This document shows positions 43,901-52,284 of a stretch of 64,000 nucleotides of DNA, in pieces. Below the pieces are notes generated by a model. It was not told the origin of the DNA and made no database searches. It saw only the letters and a list, made by a program, of their open reading frames with translations. Numbering within the stretch: the first letter of the stretch is position 1; each line of letters starts with the position of its first letter. This DNA comes from CAMASH01 sp041746635 (GTDB taxonomy: Bacteria > Verrucomicrobiota > Verrucomicrobiia > Chthoniobacterales > Terrimicrobiaceae). The stretch covers positions 82,819 to 146,818 of the forward strand of contig JBGTGQ010000015.1 of assembly GCA_041746635.1 (NCBI GenBank), read 5' to 3'. The position numbers and the translations under genes are program-made.

Positions 43901-46900
43901 TTCCCCGCCATCGGGACTGCGCAGTCCAGGCAACGAAGAGGTTTCGCTGAATCCGATCTCGCGCAGGACCTTCTCCCACTGCGCCCGTTCCAGCAGCGGA
44001 TGTTCCGTGCGCAAATCGTGGTCAGTGAACCGCCACCATCCCTTGGTCAGCCCGAAAACCGCGTCGATCCACAGATGCGGAGAAGCGGTGTCCATGAAGA
44101 AAAACGTCCCGCCCGGCACGAGCAGATCGTGAACATGCCCCAAGGCCACCCGCACGTCGGAGACGGCGTGGATCACATTGGTGCCAATGACAAAATCGAA
44201 CGTGCCGGGTTCTAAATCCTGGGCAGAAGCGGATTTTTCCAGATCGAACACCTTGAATTCCACCTCGGGAAAAGCGGCCAGTTTTTGCGCGGCGGCGCTG
44301 AAGAATCCGGCCGACACATCGCTGTAGGTGTAAGAGTGCAGCCCGCGTTCCAGCAGGGGCAGCACATGCGTGGCCAGGCCACCCGTGCCTGCGCCGACTT
44401 CGAGAATGCGCAGCCCGCGGCCTTCCGGCAGCCGGCTCGCGGCCAAACGCAGCGCGCTGGCGATGGCCGACATCCAGGGGCTGGAAAACAGGCCGTCGCC
44501 GTAAAATTGATCGAGGAGTTCCGCGCCTGTACCCCCAAACAAGACCTGCACGGCGTCTTTTTCCCCGCGCAGGATCGGACCGAGTTCCGCGCAGGTGTTC
44601 GTGCAAAGCAATCCCTCGGGCAGGTGGCCGGGATGTTCCGACAGGAAAGCAAACAAAGCCCCCTCCGCGCTGGTGGCCTTGGCGGCAAATGCAGGCGTGG
44701 GATGCCATCCGTCGCGGTCGCCTTTTAGCAATCCGCGCCCGGCGAGATCGCGGGCAAAACGTTCAAAGACCGCGCGCATGGGTTCAGCCACGCCGAGAGA
44801 TTCGGCGGTGAAGGATTTTCCCGCCCCCATCTTTTGCAGCGCATCAGCAATCAACGCCGCCGCAAGATCGTCCTCGGCTCCGAGGGTGGCTTCGAGTTTT
44901 TCGCTTCCCCGCGAGGCGGTGATTTCTTCCAGTGCGTCCCCAGCCGCTTGATGTAATTCCGCCAAGGGCACGGGAGCCAGGGCCGGACGCCCGCTGGCGG
45001 GGGTGCGTTCCCACTCGACGTTGTAAATGAGATCGCGAATCCCGCCCGGCGCACCGGAACGGCGCGCGGCGGCCAGACTGATCGCCCGGAAACCCTCCAC
45101 CAGCACACAGGGCTCACCGGCTTCATCGTACAGCGCGATGTCGCCCTCGACGAGTTCGTCGTTGCCATGGCGCACGGCGGCATGGACGAGACACGAGGCT
45201 CCCGGGGTGCGCAGGAAATGGATGCGGGCAAAACGCACCGGCAGCTTCATGCGACCCTTGCGGCCCTCCAAGGTCGCGTTGCCAGCGGAAAACACATGCA
45301 GCGCGCCGTCAAGCAACACGGGATGCAGCGGATATTCGGCCGCGCGTTTGGCGCTGGCCTCGGAAAGCGAAACCCGTCCCGCGGACCGGCCCGCCGAGGC
45401 CGCCAATTCGCGCACGGAGCGGAATTCGTTGCCATATCGCAGCCCCATGTCGCTCATGTGCGTGTAAAATCCGTCCACCCCCACATTGGCCAGATCGGCC
45501 GTGTCGGGCCGGGGCGCGGTGGAGAATTCGGATTCGACCCGTTCGCCACGCATGGTCCCCACCACATGGGCCGACCAGGCCGAACCCTGCCGGCTTTGAA
45601 TGGAAAATGTGCGCGCGTCCGGATCGTAGGTCAGCTCGATCATCAGTCCGACGGGAGGCTCGGGCACGATGAGCGGGCGGCGAATTTCAAAATCCTCGAT
45701 GACAAATGGCCGTCCCTCGAAAAGCTGCACCCCGGCTTCGAGCACCAACTCGACAAATCCCGCAGCGGGAAAAATCACATGACTTTCGACCTTGTGATCC
45801 TTGAGGAACGCCATGTGCCGGTTGTCCAGCCGGGCAATCCAAGTGGGCATGGCGCGAGGCAACCGCACGTCCAGCAAACCGCGGCCACCGGGAGAAATGC
45901 GGCCTTCCCGCCAGTCGGGGGATTCGTTCCACCAACGGCTTTTGTCCCAGGCGTAGGTTGGCAAGGAGAGAAAGTTCCGCGCCGAAATGATCGCGGCAAA
46001 ATCGAGATCCACGCTGGCCCGGTGCAGGTCCATCGCGGTTTCGAGCAAGGCCTCGTGTTCCCGTTCCCGGCGGGTTGAGGACCGAACCGGGGTTTTGGTT
46101 TCCCGTCCGGCCAGGCATTCCTGAATGGAAATTGCCAAGGCCGGATGCGCACTGATTTCCAGCCATTCGTCCACCCCAAATTCCGCCACCGCCTTGATGG
46201 CCGGGGCAAAAAGAACCGGCTGGCGGATGCCGCGTCCCCAATAAACGGCGTCGCAGGTTTTCCCCGCACAACGTTCGCCCGTCACCGTGCTGAAAAACGG
46301 CACGCTCTCCGGCTGGGGAGCGAGATCGGCCAGAGCCTCGGTGAGAGAATCCGCGGCCGGCTGCATCATGGCGTGATGAAACGGATGATCGACCCGGACG
46401 AAGCGGGCAAAAATTCCGTCCGCCTCGAGTTCGACAGCGATGGCCTCCAGGGACGCGCGCTGACCCGAAAGCGTGAGCGACCGCGGGCCGTTAAAGGCGG
46501 CGATGGAAACGGTGCGGTCGCGGCGCAGAATGACGGCGCGGGCCTCATCCTCATTCAAACCAACCGCGAGCATGGTGCCGTCGCCCCGCGCACATTCCTC
46601 CATAAATTTCGAGCGCAACGCGATCACACGGGCCGCTTCTTCCAGACCCAGCACCCCGGCCACGCAGGCGGCGGCAATTTCGCCCACACTATGCCCGACG
46701 ATGGCGGCGGGTACCACGCCCCAGGATTTCCACAGTTCCGCGAGCGAAACCTGCATGGCAAAAATCGCCGGCTGCGCAATCTCGGTGCGGGACATCTGCG
46801 AGGTGCTTTCATCGCGCGCGAGTTCCTCCAAAAGCGAGAATTGCATCCACGGACTCAACGCCGCCGCGCAACGTTCCATCATGCGCTTGAAGACGGGCTC

Positions 46901-48589
46901 GTGCTTCATCAACTCGCGACCCATGCCCCACCACTGGGGACCCTGGCCGCTCATCACAAAACCAATGCGGGCGGGATGTTCGCGGCGGGGGGAAAAGCTG
47001 GCCCGCATTTTCACCGCGTCCTCCCCGGCGGCGAAGGCGTTGAGTTCCTGAATCACTTCATCCGTGGTGCCCGCGACCATGGTGAGGCGATGCGGATGAT
47101 GGTTGCGCCGGGCTCCCAGCGTGTAAGCCAGATCGGGCAGCAGGGGCGACCGGCCGTTGGATTTCATGTGCTCCTCAATCCAGGTCCCCATGCGTCCGGC
47201 CACGGCGCGGAGCGCGTTCTCGGACCGCGCCGAAAACACCAGCGGCCAGGTGCGATTTTTGTCCGAAACGGGAAGCTCCCCTTTGACGCCCTGAGGCGGC
47301 GTGGTGAGAAGCACGTGGGCATTGGCGCCGCCAAACCCGAAAGAATTGACGCCCACAATGCGCTGACCGTCCCCTTCGGGGAAGGGTTCCAGCGCGGTGG
47401 GCACGCGCAGTTTCAGCGCCTTGAAATCAATGTGCGGGCTGGGCGTCTTGAAATGCAGGCTCGCGGGAATTTTGCCGTGTTCGAGAACAAGCAAAGCCTT
47501 GACCAGGCCCGCGATGCCGGCGGCGGTTTCCATGTGGCCGAGGTTGGTCTTGACCGAACCGATGGCCAGCGGGGCGTCCTCGGTCCGATCAACGCAGAGG
47601 GCGTCGGCGAGGGCATGAGCCTCGATCGGATCGCCGACAGCCGTGCCCGTGCCGTGGGCTTCTACAAAACCCACGCTGGAAGGTGAAATCCCCGCATCCG
47701 CACAAGCTTCGCGCACGAGGCGAGCCTGAGCCTCGGGACTGGGCAGCGAAATGCCATTGGTGTGGCCGTCCTGGTTCACCGCGGTTCCAATAATGACCCC
47801 CCGGATCGCATCGCCATCCGCGATGGCATCGGAAAGTCGTTTTAGCAAAACCATGCCGGCCCCTTCGCCGCGCACAAAGCCATCCGCCGAAGCATCAAAC
47901 GCCTTGCACCGCCCCTCAGGCGAGAGCATGGACGCTTGGGAGAAACCGATGAATCCGCCGGGCGTGATCATCACCGTCACCCCGCCCGCCAAGGCGGACG
48001 TGCAACGTCCCGCGCGAATGTGCTCGCAAGCGGTGTGCACGGCCGTGAGCGCGGAGGAACAGGCCGTGTCCATCGCAATGCTGGGACCGCGCAGATTCAG
48101 GCAATAGGAAATCCGGTTGGCCGCAATGCTGTGGGCTGAACCGGTGGACGAATGGGCGGTGATGCCGGAGGAATCCCACGGCGTGCCTTGAATGATTTGA
48201 TAATCGGTGTGAGAAATGCCGACAAAAACCGCCAGATCCGTGCCCTTCTCAAAATCGAGGGTCACGCCGGCATCTTCGACGGCCTCCCACGCGGTTTCGA
48301 GCAGGAGGCGGTGCTGGGGATCGACGTAGGGTGCTTCGCGGGGCGAAATGCCAAAAAACTGCGGATCAAATTGTTCCAGCCCCTCCACGAAGCCGCCGCG
48401 GTTGGTGATGGATTTTCCGGCAATGCCCGGTTCCGCATCAAAAAATCGGCCGGCATTCCAGCGATCCGGCGGAACTTCGCAAACGGCTTCACGCTCTTCG
48501 ACCAGCAACTTCCAAAACGCCTCAACGTCGTTGATTCCGCCGGGAAAACGGCATCCGACCCCGATAATGGCAACACCTTCTTTATCCAT
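40991..48589 (-). CDS. Highly reducing type I polyketide synthase (KS-AT-DH-MT-ER-KR-ACP)
   Basis: 2532 residues, a single complete module. KS (about 1-430): DTACSS with Cys177, EAHGTGT, and KTNLGHMETAAG (His). AT (about 540-850): GHSVGEI with Ser634, and a HPFHH motif that recalls malonyl-type ATs. DH (about 910-1180): His932 in DHKVESHVIFPAAG (Ser where most have Gly) and Asp1094 in LLDGALHV. C-methyltransferase (about 1340-1560): LEVGAGTGGLATH. A non-catalytic region (about 1560-1780), then ER (about 1790-2100): AGAGGVGMAAIQ. KR (about 2130-2340): ITGGLGGFGR, SSVSS, Tyr2284 (GNYSAANAF). ACP: GLDSLMG with Ser2448. No thioesterase; an acidic tail (DALSDEDIGSLLDEDR) may dock the condensation protein. 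The order is that of fungal reducing PKSs, so iterative use is likely. Confidence 0.97.
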   Translation of the reverse strand: MDKEGVAIIGVGCRFPGGINDVEAFWKLLVEEREAVCEVPPDRWNAGRFFDAEPGIAGKSITNRGGFVEGLEQFDPQFFGISPREAPYVDPQHRLLLETAWEAVEDAGVTLDFEKGTDLAVFVGISHTDYQIIQGTPWDSSGITAHSSTGSAHSIAANRISYCLNLRGPSIAMDTACSSALTAVHTACEHIRAGRCTSALAGGVTVMITPGGFIGFSQASMLSPEGRCKAFDASADGFVRGEGAGMVLLKRLSDAIADGDAIRGVIIGTAVNQDGHTNGISLPSPEAQARLVREACADAGISPSSVGFVEAHGTGTAVGDPIEAHALADALCVDRTEDAPLAIGSVKTNLGHMETAAGIAGLVKALLVLEHGKIPASLHFKTPSPHIDFKALKLRVPTALEPFPEGDGQRIVGVNSFGFGGANAHVLLTTPPQGVKGELPVSDKNRTWPLVFSARSENALRAVAGRMGTWIEEHMKSNGRSPLLPDLAYTLGARRNHHPHRLTMVAGTTDEVIQELNAFAAGEDAVKMRASFSPRREHPARIGFVMSGQGPQWWGMGRELMKHEPVFKRMMERCAAALSPWMQFSLLEELARDESTSQMSRTEIAQPAIFAMQVSLAELWKSWGVVPAAIVGHSVGEIAAACVAGVLGLEEAARVIALRSKFMEECARGDGTMLAVGLNEDEARAVILRRDRTVSIAAFNGPRSLTLSGQRASLEAIAVELEADGIFARFVRVDHPFHHAMMQPAADSLTEALADLAPQPESVPFFSTVTGERCAGKTCDAVYWGRGIRQPVLFAPAIKAVAEFGVDEWLEISAHPALAISIQECLAGRETKTPVRSSTRREREHEALLETAMDLHRASVDLDFAAIISARNFLSLPTYAWDKSRWWNESPDWREGRISPGGRGLLDVRLPRAMPTWIARLDNRHMAFLKDHKVESHVIFPAAGFVELVLEAGVQLFEGRPFVIEDFEIRRPLIVPEPPVGLMIELTYDPDARTFSIQSRQGSAWSAHVVGTMRGERVESEFSTAPRPDTADLANVGVDGFYTHMSDMGLRYGNEFRSVRELAASAGRSAGRVSLSEASAKRAAEYPLHPVLLDGALHVFSAGNATLEGRKGRMKLPVRFARIHFLRTPGASCLVHAAVRHGNDELVEGDIALYDEAGEPCVLVEGFRAISLAAARRSGAPGGIRDLIYNVEWERTPASGRPALAPVPLAELHQAAGDALEEITASRGSEKLEATLGAEDDLAAALIADALQKMGAGKSFTAESLGVAEPMRAVFERFARDLAGRGLLKGDRDGWHPTPAFAAKATSAEGALFAFLSEHPGHLPEGLLCTNTCAELGPILRGEKDAVQVLFGGTGAELLDQFYGDGLFSSPWMSAIASALRLAASRLPEGRGLRILEVGAGTGGLATHVLPLLERGLHSYTYSDVSAGFFSAAAQKLAAFPEVEFKVFDLEKSASAQDLEPGTFDFVIGTNVIHAVSDVRVALGHVHDLLVPGGTFFFMDTASPHLWIDAVFGLTKGWWRFTDHDLRTEHPLLERAQWEKVLREIGFSETSSLPGLRSPDGGEGQMGVLARKAWTEPTDEVPAFAAPAEKSWVIFADTTGVGDELAARLRASGARCRMVRRDSAPTGRDVFSLAGGSPDEWVALFTALAADTPPERLVWLWSLDETTQNLPLLGTDALLHFTQALEKTMPTAKLRIDFVTRGGQPASPGSLAMAQTSSIGLFRVILNEHPQFSCRALDLSPEVSAADLGLLWDELLRSDVEREVAFRGEARYVQRITRGIPATERWLDASVPMRLESRERGILDALRFAPFALPVCGPGEVLIEVKAAGMNFRDVLKALALYPAETADARVYGDEVGGIVRSVGKGVKHVAPGDRVFGIAVFGLATHTMARGGDVRKIPDGLSFEEAATIPVVFMTAWHALQNVARMRKGEKILIQAGAGGVGMAAIQIALHLGVEVFATAGNPTKRALLKSLGVKHVIDSRQADFANAVMRLTNNRGVDVVLNSLAAEAIPMGLACLAEFGRFVEIGKRDIYQNSRIPLWPLRANASFHVVAMDAVFNGDEKLTRELLAKVTARVEEGALRPLPFRSFPACRIDAAFRLMAQGKHTGKIVVAFSEPFVSRRGRPLVKDFVVKSGSSYLITGGLGGFGRVLATWLVDCGARRLVLTSRSGASTPEAKTFVAQLKGRGVNVQVVKADIGSPADVAGLLAKITSSKHPLAGVFHLAMVIDDAPMAALTSARMEAVMEPKARGAWLLHEGTKDLSLDAFVMFSSVSSIFGNPAQGNYSAANAFLDALAHHRQSLGLPALTVNWGVLGGEGYVARNERVAEFLARQGTGALSPGEVLSVLEAFLSAGVAQAAAIRVDWSKWRQSFRGLQENPLVERIFAANVDDPDAAAASDDWKGKIAAAAPGERGEIIGQAVRTIIGSVLRVKPESLRDDQPLTDLGLDSLMGAEIETSIDSALGVGLPPTSLLRARTIGQIRTLIVEHMGGAPAAKTEVPVEKITPAEEVDLDALSDEDIGSLLDEDRSPGKV

Positions 48590-48735
48590 AGAAATATCTC
48601 ACGAGTATTGCCTGCAGGACCTAATCGTAGTGGCCATGCCCGCGCAAGTTGTATATATTCGGGCCTGCGATGCTTTTCGCGTGTATTTTTAAGACCACCC
48701 GGCGGGGGAGCTGCGTTTTAACGGCATAATATCTT
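48590..48735. promoter_or_regulatory. Divergent promoter region of the PKS operon and asnB
   Basis: This 146-bp A/T-richer gap is the only space from which both the minus-strand PKS operon and the plus-strand asnB can be transcribed. TATATA-rich sequence at about 48651-48659 and CATAAT at 48724-48729, just before the asnB ATG (48736), could serve as -10 elements, but I find no convincing -35 partner or palindrome. Confidence 0.4.
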
Positions 48736-50685
48736 ATGTGCGGCATAGCAGGCATGATCGATCTGGGCGGGCAACGCCCGGTCTCCGAAGAGATAATTCA
48801 GGCTATGTCTCGGGCGTTGACCCATCGCGGACCCGATGAAGAGGGCTTTTTCCACCGTCCCGGCCTGGCCCTGGCCTCACGCCGACTCAGCATCGTCGGG
48901 CTGCTCGACGGGCAGCAGCCGGTTTCCAATGAGGACAAAAATGTCTTCGCGGTCTTCAACGGGGAGCTTTTTAATTTTGTCGAACAACGAGCCGAACTGG
49001 AAACGCGCGGCCACCGTTTTGTCAGCCATTGCGACACCGAGATCCTGCCGCATCTTTGGGAGGAAAGCGGCGAAGCCATGTTCGAGCAACTGCGCGGGCA
49101 ATTCGCCGTGGCGCTGTGGGATGAGCGGAAGCGGCAACTGACGCTCGGACGCGACCGTTTCGGCATCGCCCCTCTCTATTGGACCCGGCAGGGCGACTGG
49201 CTGCTCTTCGCCTCCGAAATCAAAGGCCTGTTGGCCTCGGGCATGGTGCCGGCGCGGCCGGACCGGCGCGGGATCAATCATATTTTCTCCTTCTCCGCCC
49301 AACCCGGACCCCTGACCTGTTTTGAGGGGGTGCAAATGCTGCCGCCGGCGCGGTTTTTACGCATCCGCCCCGACGAGAAGGGCGCCTCAGCCATCGAGGA
49401 ACGCGCGTATTGGGTGATGGATTTTCCCGACGACGGCGACGAAAACCAAGGCGGCGATCCGAAAAAGCTGGTGGACGACTTCGAACAACTCCTGCTCGCC
49501 GCGGTGGAGAAACGCCTGCGGGCGGATGTCCCCGTGGGAGCCTATTTGTCCGGCGGGGTGGACTCGAGCATGATCGTGGCCCTGGCCTGCCACCTCAAGG
49601 GACCGGCCATTAACACCTACACCGTGCGGGTGGACGCACCGGAACTGGACGAACTCGATGCGGCCAATCTCATCGCCCGGCATGTGGGCACCAAGCCGCC
49701 CATCGTGCAGGAGTTTCGGGCCGCGGACGCCGTTTCCACCTATCCACAATTGATCCGCGCCGCCGAATCACCTGTGATCGACACCTCTTGCGCGGCGCTG
49801 CTGCAACTAGCCCAGCGCGTGCATAGCAATGGACAAAAAGTCGTGCTCACCGGGGAAGGTTCGGATGAATGGCTGATCGGGTATCCGTGGTACAAGGCGG
49901 AAAAATTGCTCGGGATGTTCGATGTGATTCCCGGCCTGCGCCTCAGCACCCTCGCGCGCCGCGCTTTCCTGCGGGCCAGCCGGGTGCCGCTCTATCCCGA
50001 AGGCGTGCGTCAAGCCTGGGAGGATGCCATCGGCGGCCCCAATGCGTGGATCGATGCCTATGGTCTCCTTGCCCTCTCGAAGCTCCGCTTCTACTCCGAC
50101 TCCATGCGCGAGGTGATGGAGCAAAACAACGCCTGGGCGGACCTCGACATCAATCTCGACCGCGCGCGCAAATGGCATCCGCTCAACCGGGGGGTCTGGG
50201 TCGCCGCCCGGGTCACGCTGGCCGGGATGCTTCTTCAGGCCAAGGGTGATCGCGTGGCCATGAATTCCTCCGTGGAAGTCCGGTATCCCTTCCTCGACGA
50301 AGACGTTTTTGATTTTCTCTCGAAACTCCACCCGCGTTGGAAACTGCGAGGCTTCCGCGACAAACACCTGCTCCGGCTGGTGGCGGAACGCTGGCTGCCC
50401 AAGGAAATTTACAGCCGTCAGAAAGTGATTTTCCGCGCGCCGCTCGACAGTTTCCATTTGGAACCCGAACCTCCCTACGTCGGGCAGCTCCTCAGCGAGG
50501 AATCACTGCGACGCACCGGCTACTTCGACGCGAAGGCGGTGCAGCACTGGCGCAAGGCTTATCGGGAAATGCGGGTCGGCTCCCTGCCGCGACTTTCGAT
50601 CGAAATGGGCCTGACCGCCGTGGTGGCGACCCAGCTCTGGCATCACCTCTACATGGGTGACTCGCTGGCGGAACTCCCCTCTTAA
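48736..50685 (+). CDS. asnB: Asparagine-synthetase-type amidotransferase (AsnB family)
   Basis: 649 residues. N-terminal glutaminase: Cys2 nucleophile (MCGIAG), LTHRGPDEEG, NGELFNF, and the DRFGIAPLY motif (about 140-148). C-terminal synthetase: the PP-loop LSGGVDSS (271-278) and GEGSDEWLIGYPW. The overall layout fits glutamine-dependent amidation of a carboxylate via acyl-adenylate. It could be primary-metabolism AsnB, but the head-to-head position with the PKS suggests a tailoring role, e.g. amidating a product or supplying asparagine. Convergent with the TPR gene, overlapping its stop by 4 bp. Confidence 0.9.
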   Translation: MCGIAGMIDLGGQRPVSEEIIQAMSRALTHRGPDEEGFFHRPGLALASRRLSIVGLLDGQQPVSNEDKNVFAVFNGELFNFVEQRAELETRGHRFVSHCDTEILPHLWEESGEAMFEQLRGQFAVALWDERKRQLTLGRDRFGIAPLYWTRQGDWLLFASEIKGLLASGMVPARPDRRGINHIFSFSAQPGPLTCFEGVQMLPPARFLRIRPDEKGASAIEERAYWVMDFPDDGDENQGGDPKKLVDDFEQLLLAAVEKRLRADVPVGAYLSGGVDSSMIVALACHLKGPAINTYTVRVDAPELDELDAANLIARHVGTKPPIVQEFRAADAVSTYPQLIRAAESPVIDTSCAALLQLAQRVHSNGQKVVLTGEGSDEWLIGYPWYKAEKLLGMFDVIPGLRLSTLARRAFLRASRVPLYPEGVRQAWEDAIGGPNAWIDAYGLLALSKLRFYSDSMREVMEQNNAWADLDINLDRARKWHPLNRGVWVAARVTLAGMLLQAKGDRVAMNSSVEVRYPFLDEDVFDFLSKLHPRWKLRGFRDKHLLRLVAERWLPKEIYSRQKVIFRAPLDSFHLEPEPPYVGQLLSEESLRRTGYFDAKAVQHWRKAYREMRVGSLPRLSIEMGLTAVVATQLWHHLYMGDSLAELPS

Positions 50686-51467
50686 ACCGCCGGGGTTTGC
50701 AGCCCCTCGAGTTCCACCCGAGCGCGCTGTTTCAGGACGGGGTCGTCTTTCTCGGTGTTGGGCATGGCCAATCCTTTTTCGATCAAACGGCGGGCCTCCT
50801 GGGTGCGGCCCATTTTCCCGTAGGTTATCCCAAGCTCGATCACATGCATGAGCCGGCGGGGGTTGGCCTTGGCGGCTTTTTCAAAACTGCGGGCTGCATC
50901 CTCATAGGTTGATTCCGGCAGTTTTCCGAAAGCCATCTCTCCCATCGCGCGTTTGACTGAGCTGAGTTCGGCGTAACCCTGATGCCACCGGCCCTGGACG
51001 TGCCACGCAGTGTCATTGCCGGGGTCAACTTTCAGCGCGCGATCCACCGACGCCTTGATGCGGCGGGAAATGTCAATCCGTTCCTTGGTGCTCTTGAGTG
51101 CCAGCATCCTCCCGTAGGTGATCGCAACGGAAAGCTGCGCATCCGAGTTGTTCGGAGCCAGCACTGCCGCCCGCTCGCCGTAAGAAAGCGCTATCTTTCC
51201 CAGCCGGAGTTTTTCCTCCTTCGATGAAGCATCGGCCATGAGGTGACGATATTGGCGGGCAATGGCGATCAGCACATTGGCGTTCTCCGGTTGGGATTTC
51301 TCGACTTCAAGATAAAGGGCCAGCGCCCCGGCCGCCTCCAGCTTCCGATCCAGCACTTCGGCCTTGCGGTATTGTTCCTCCACGGACTGGGCCTGCACAT
51401 TGTAGGCGATGAAAACAAACAGAGTTAAAATCCGAACCGGGTGAGTGTAAGCCTGAACGCATCGCAT
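50682..51467 (-). CDS. Secreted TPR protein of the RMDN-like type
   Basis: 261 residues with a signal peptide (about 1-26, ending VQAQS). About five helix-pair repeats; the arrangement YGERAAVLAPNNSDAQLSVAIT..ALKVDPGNDTAWHVQGRWHQGYAELS (read in parts) recalls the mitochondrial RMDN/FAM82 TPR family, which also occurs in Bacteroidetes and related bacteria. No enzymatic motif. Convergent with asnB. Function unknown; probably periplasmic. Confidence 0.75.
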   Translation of the reverse strand: MRCVQAYTHPVRILTLFVFIAYNVQAQSVEEQYRKAEVLDRKLEAAGALALYLEVEKSQPENANVLIAIARQYRHLMADASSKEEKLRLGKIALSYGERAAVLAPNNSDAQLSVAITYGRMLALKSTKERIDISRRIKASVDRALKVDPGNDTAWHVQGRWHQGYAELSSVKRAMGEMAFGKLPESTYEDAARSFEKAAKANPRRLMHVIELGITYGKMGRTQEARRLIEKGLAMPNTEKDDPVLKQRARVELEGLQTPAV

Positions 51468-51499
51468 ATCTGACCATCTGCCCTTATGCCGATATCTTC

Positions 51500-51519
51500 A
51501 ACCTGAACATGGTCAGGTT
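51500..51519. repeat. Palindrome upstream of the ferritin gene
   Basis: AACCTGA-acatgg-TCAGGTT, with perfect 7-bp arms, in the 298-bp gap between the TPR gene and the ferritin gene. A second perfect inverted repeat, AGGTTGC-ag-GCAACCT, lies at 51609-51624. Either could be an operator for a regulator or a small hairpin; no recognised Fur box is seen. Nothing else in this gap supports a gene. Confidence 0.4.
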
Positions 51520-51765
51520 ACAGCCGCACGTTCCGTTCTTGCGGGCACGATTTTCCCGCGCCCGGTTTCCATGATACGGCAGTCCCACCAAGGGTAAAAG
51601 GGCAAATTAGGTTGCAGGCAACCTCCCGATTTTTGCGTTCCTCCCCCTTATCGCCTGAGGCAACAATCAGGGCATATCCGCAACCTCGGGAGCGATGGAA
51701 AACTCCCGGCGGAAGGGCTGCAAGCCAAGCTTGACCTTTGCGGGGGCGGGGCGGAACCTTCGCCC

Positions 51766-52284
51766 ATGCTCATCTCGCAACCTCTCAACGAAAAAATCAA
51801 CGAACAAGTCGGCTACGAATTCGCCGCCAGCATTCAGTACACGGCCATCGCCGCCCATTTCGACGCGGAATCTCTCCCCTTCCTCGCCCAGCATTTTTAC
51901 AAACAGGCCGCCGAGGAACATCAGCACGCAATGAAATTCATCAAGTTCCTCATCGATACCGGCGCCCGCGTGGAGATTCCCACCATCGCCAAGCCGGTGG
52001 CCAGGTTTCCCTTCGCGGAGGACGCGGTGAAGCTTTCGCTCGAACAGGAAATCAAGGTCACCAACCTCATCAATGGCCTGATGGATCACGCCCTGAAGGA
52101 AAACAACCACATCGCCGCGACCTTCCTCCAATGGTTTGTCACCGAGCAACTCGAGGAAGTCAGCTCGATGGATCAGCTCCTCAAAATCGTCCAACGGGCT
52201 GGCGAGGCGAATCTCCTCCTCATCGAACAATACCTCGCCGGCAACAAACGCGCTGCGGGCGCATCAGGACGAGGAGAAGAATGA
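51766..52284 (+). CDS. ftn: Ferritin, non-haem (FtnA-like)
   Basis: 172 residues, four-helix ferritin that stores iron as ferric mineral in a 24-mer. Ferroxidase ligands are all present and one residue offset from E. coli FtnA: Glu18 (YEFAAS), Glu51 and His54 (EEHQH), Glu95 (LEQEIK) and Gln128 (TEQLEE). The C-terminal tail after 160 is a little longer. Overlaps sufT by 4 bp (ATGA), linking iron storage to Fe-S assembly. Confidence 0.94.
   Translation: MLISQPLNEKINEQVGYEFAASIQYTAIAAHFDAESLPFLAQHFYKQAAEEHQHAMKFIKFLIDTGARVEIPTIAKPVARFPFAEDAVKLSLEQEIKVTNLINGLMDHALKENNHIAATFLQWFVTEQLEEVSSMDQLLKIVQRAGEANLLLIEQYLAGNKRAAGASGRGEE

Noticed and set aside
46145..47686. 513-codon plus-strand frame inside the PKS
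   Set aside because: Antisense to the KS and AT domains; shadow of codon bias.
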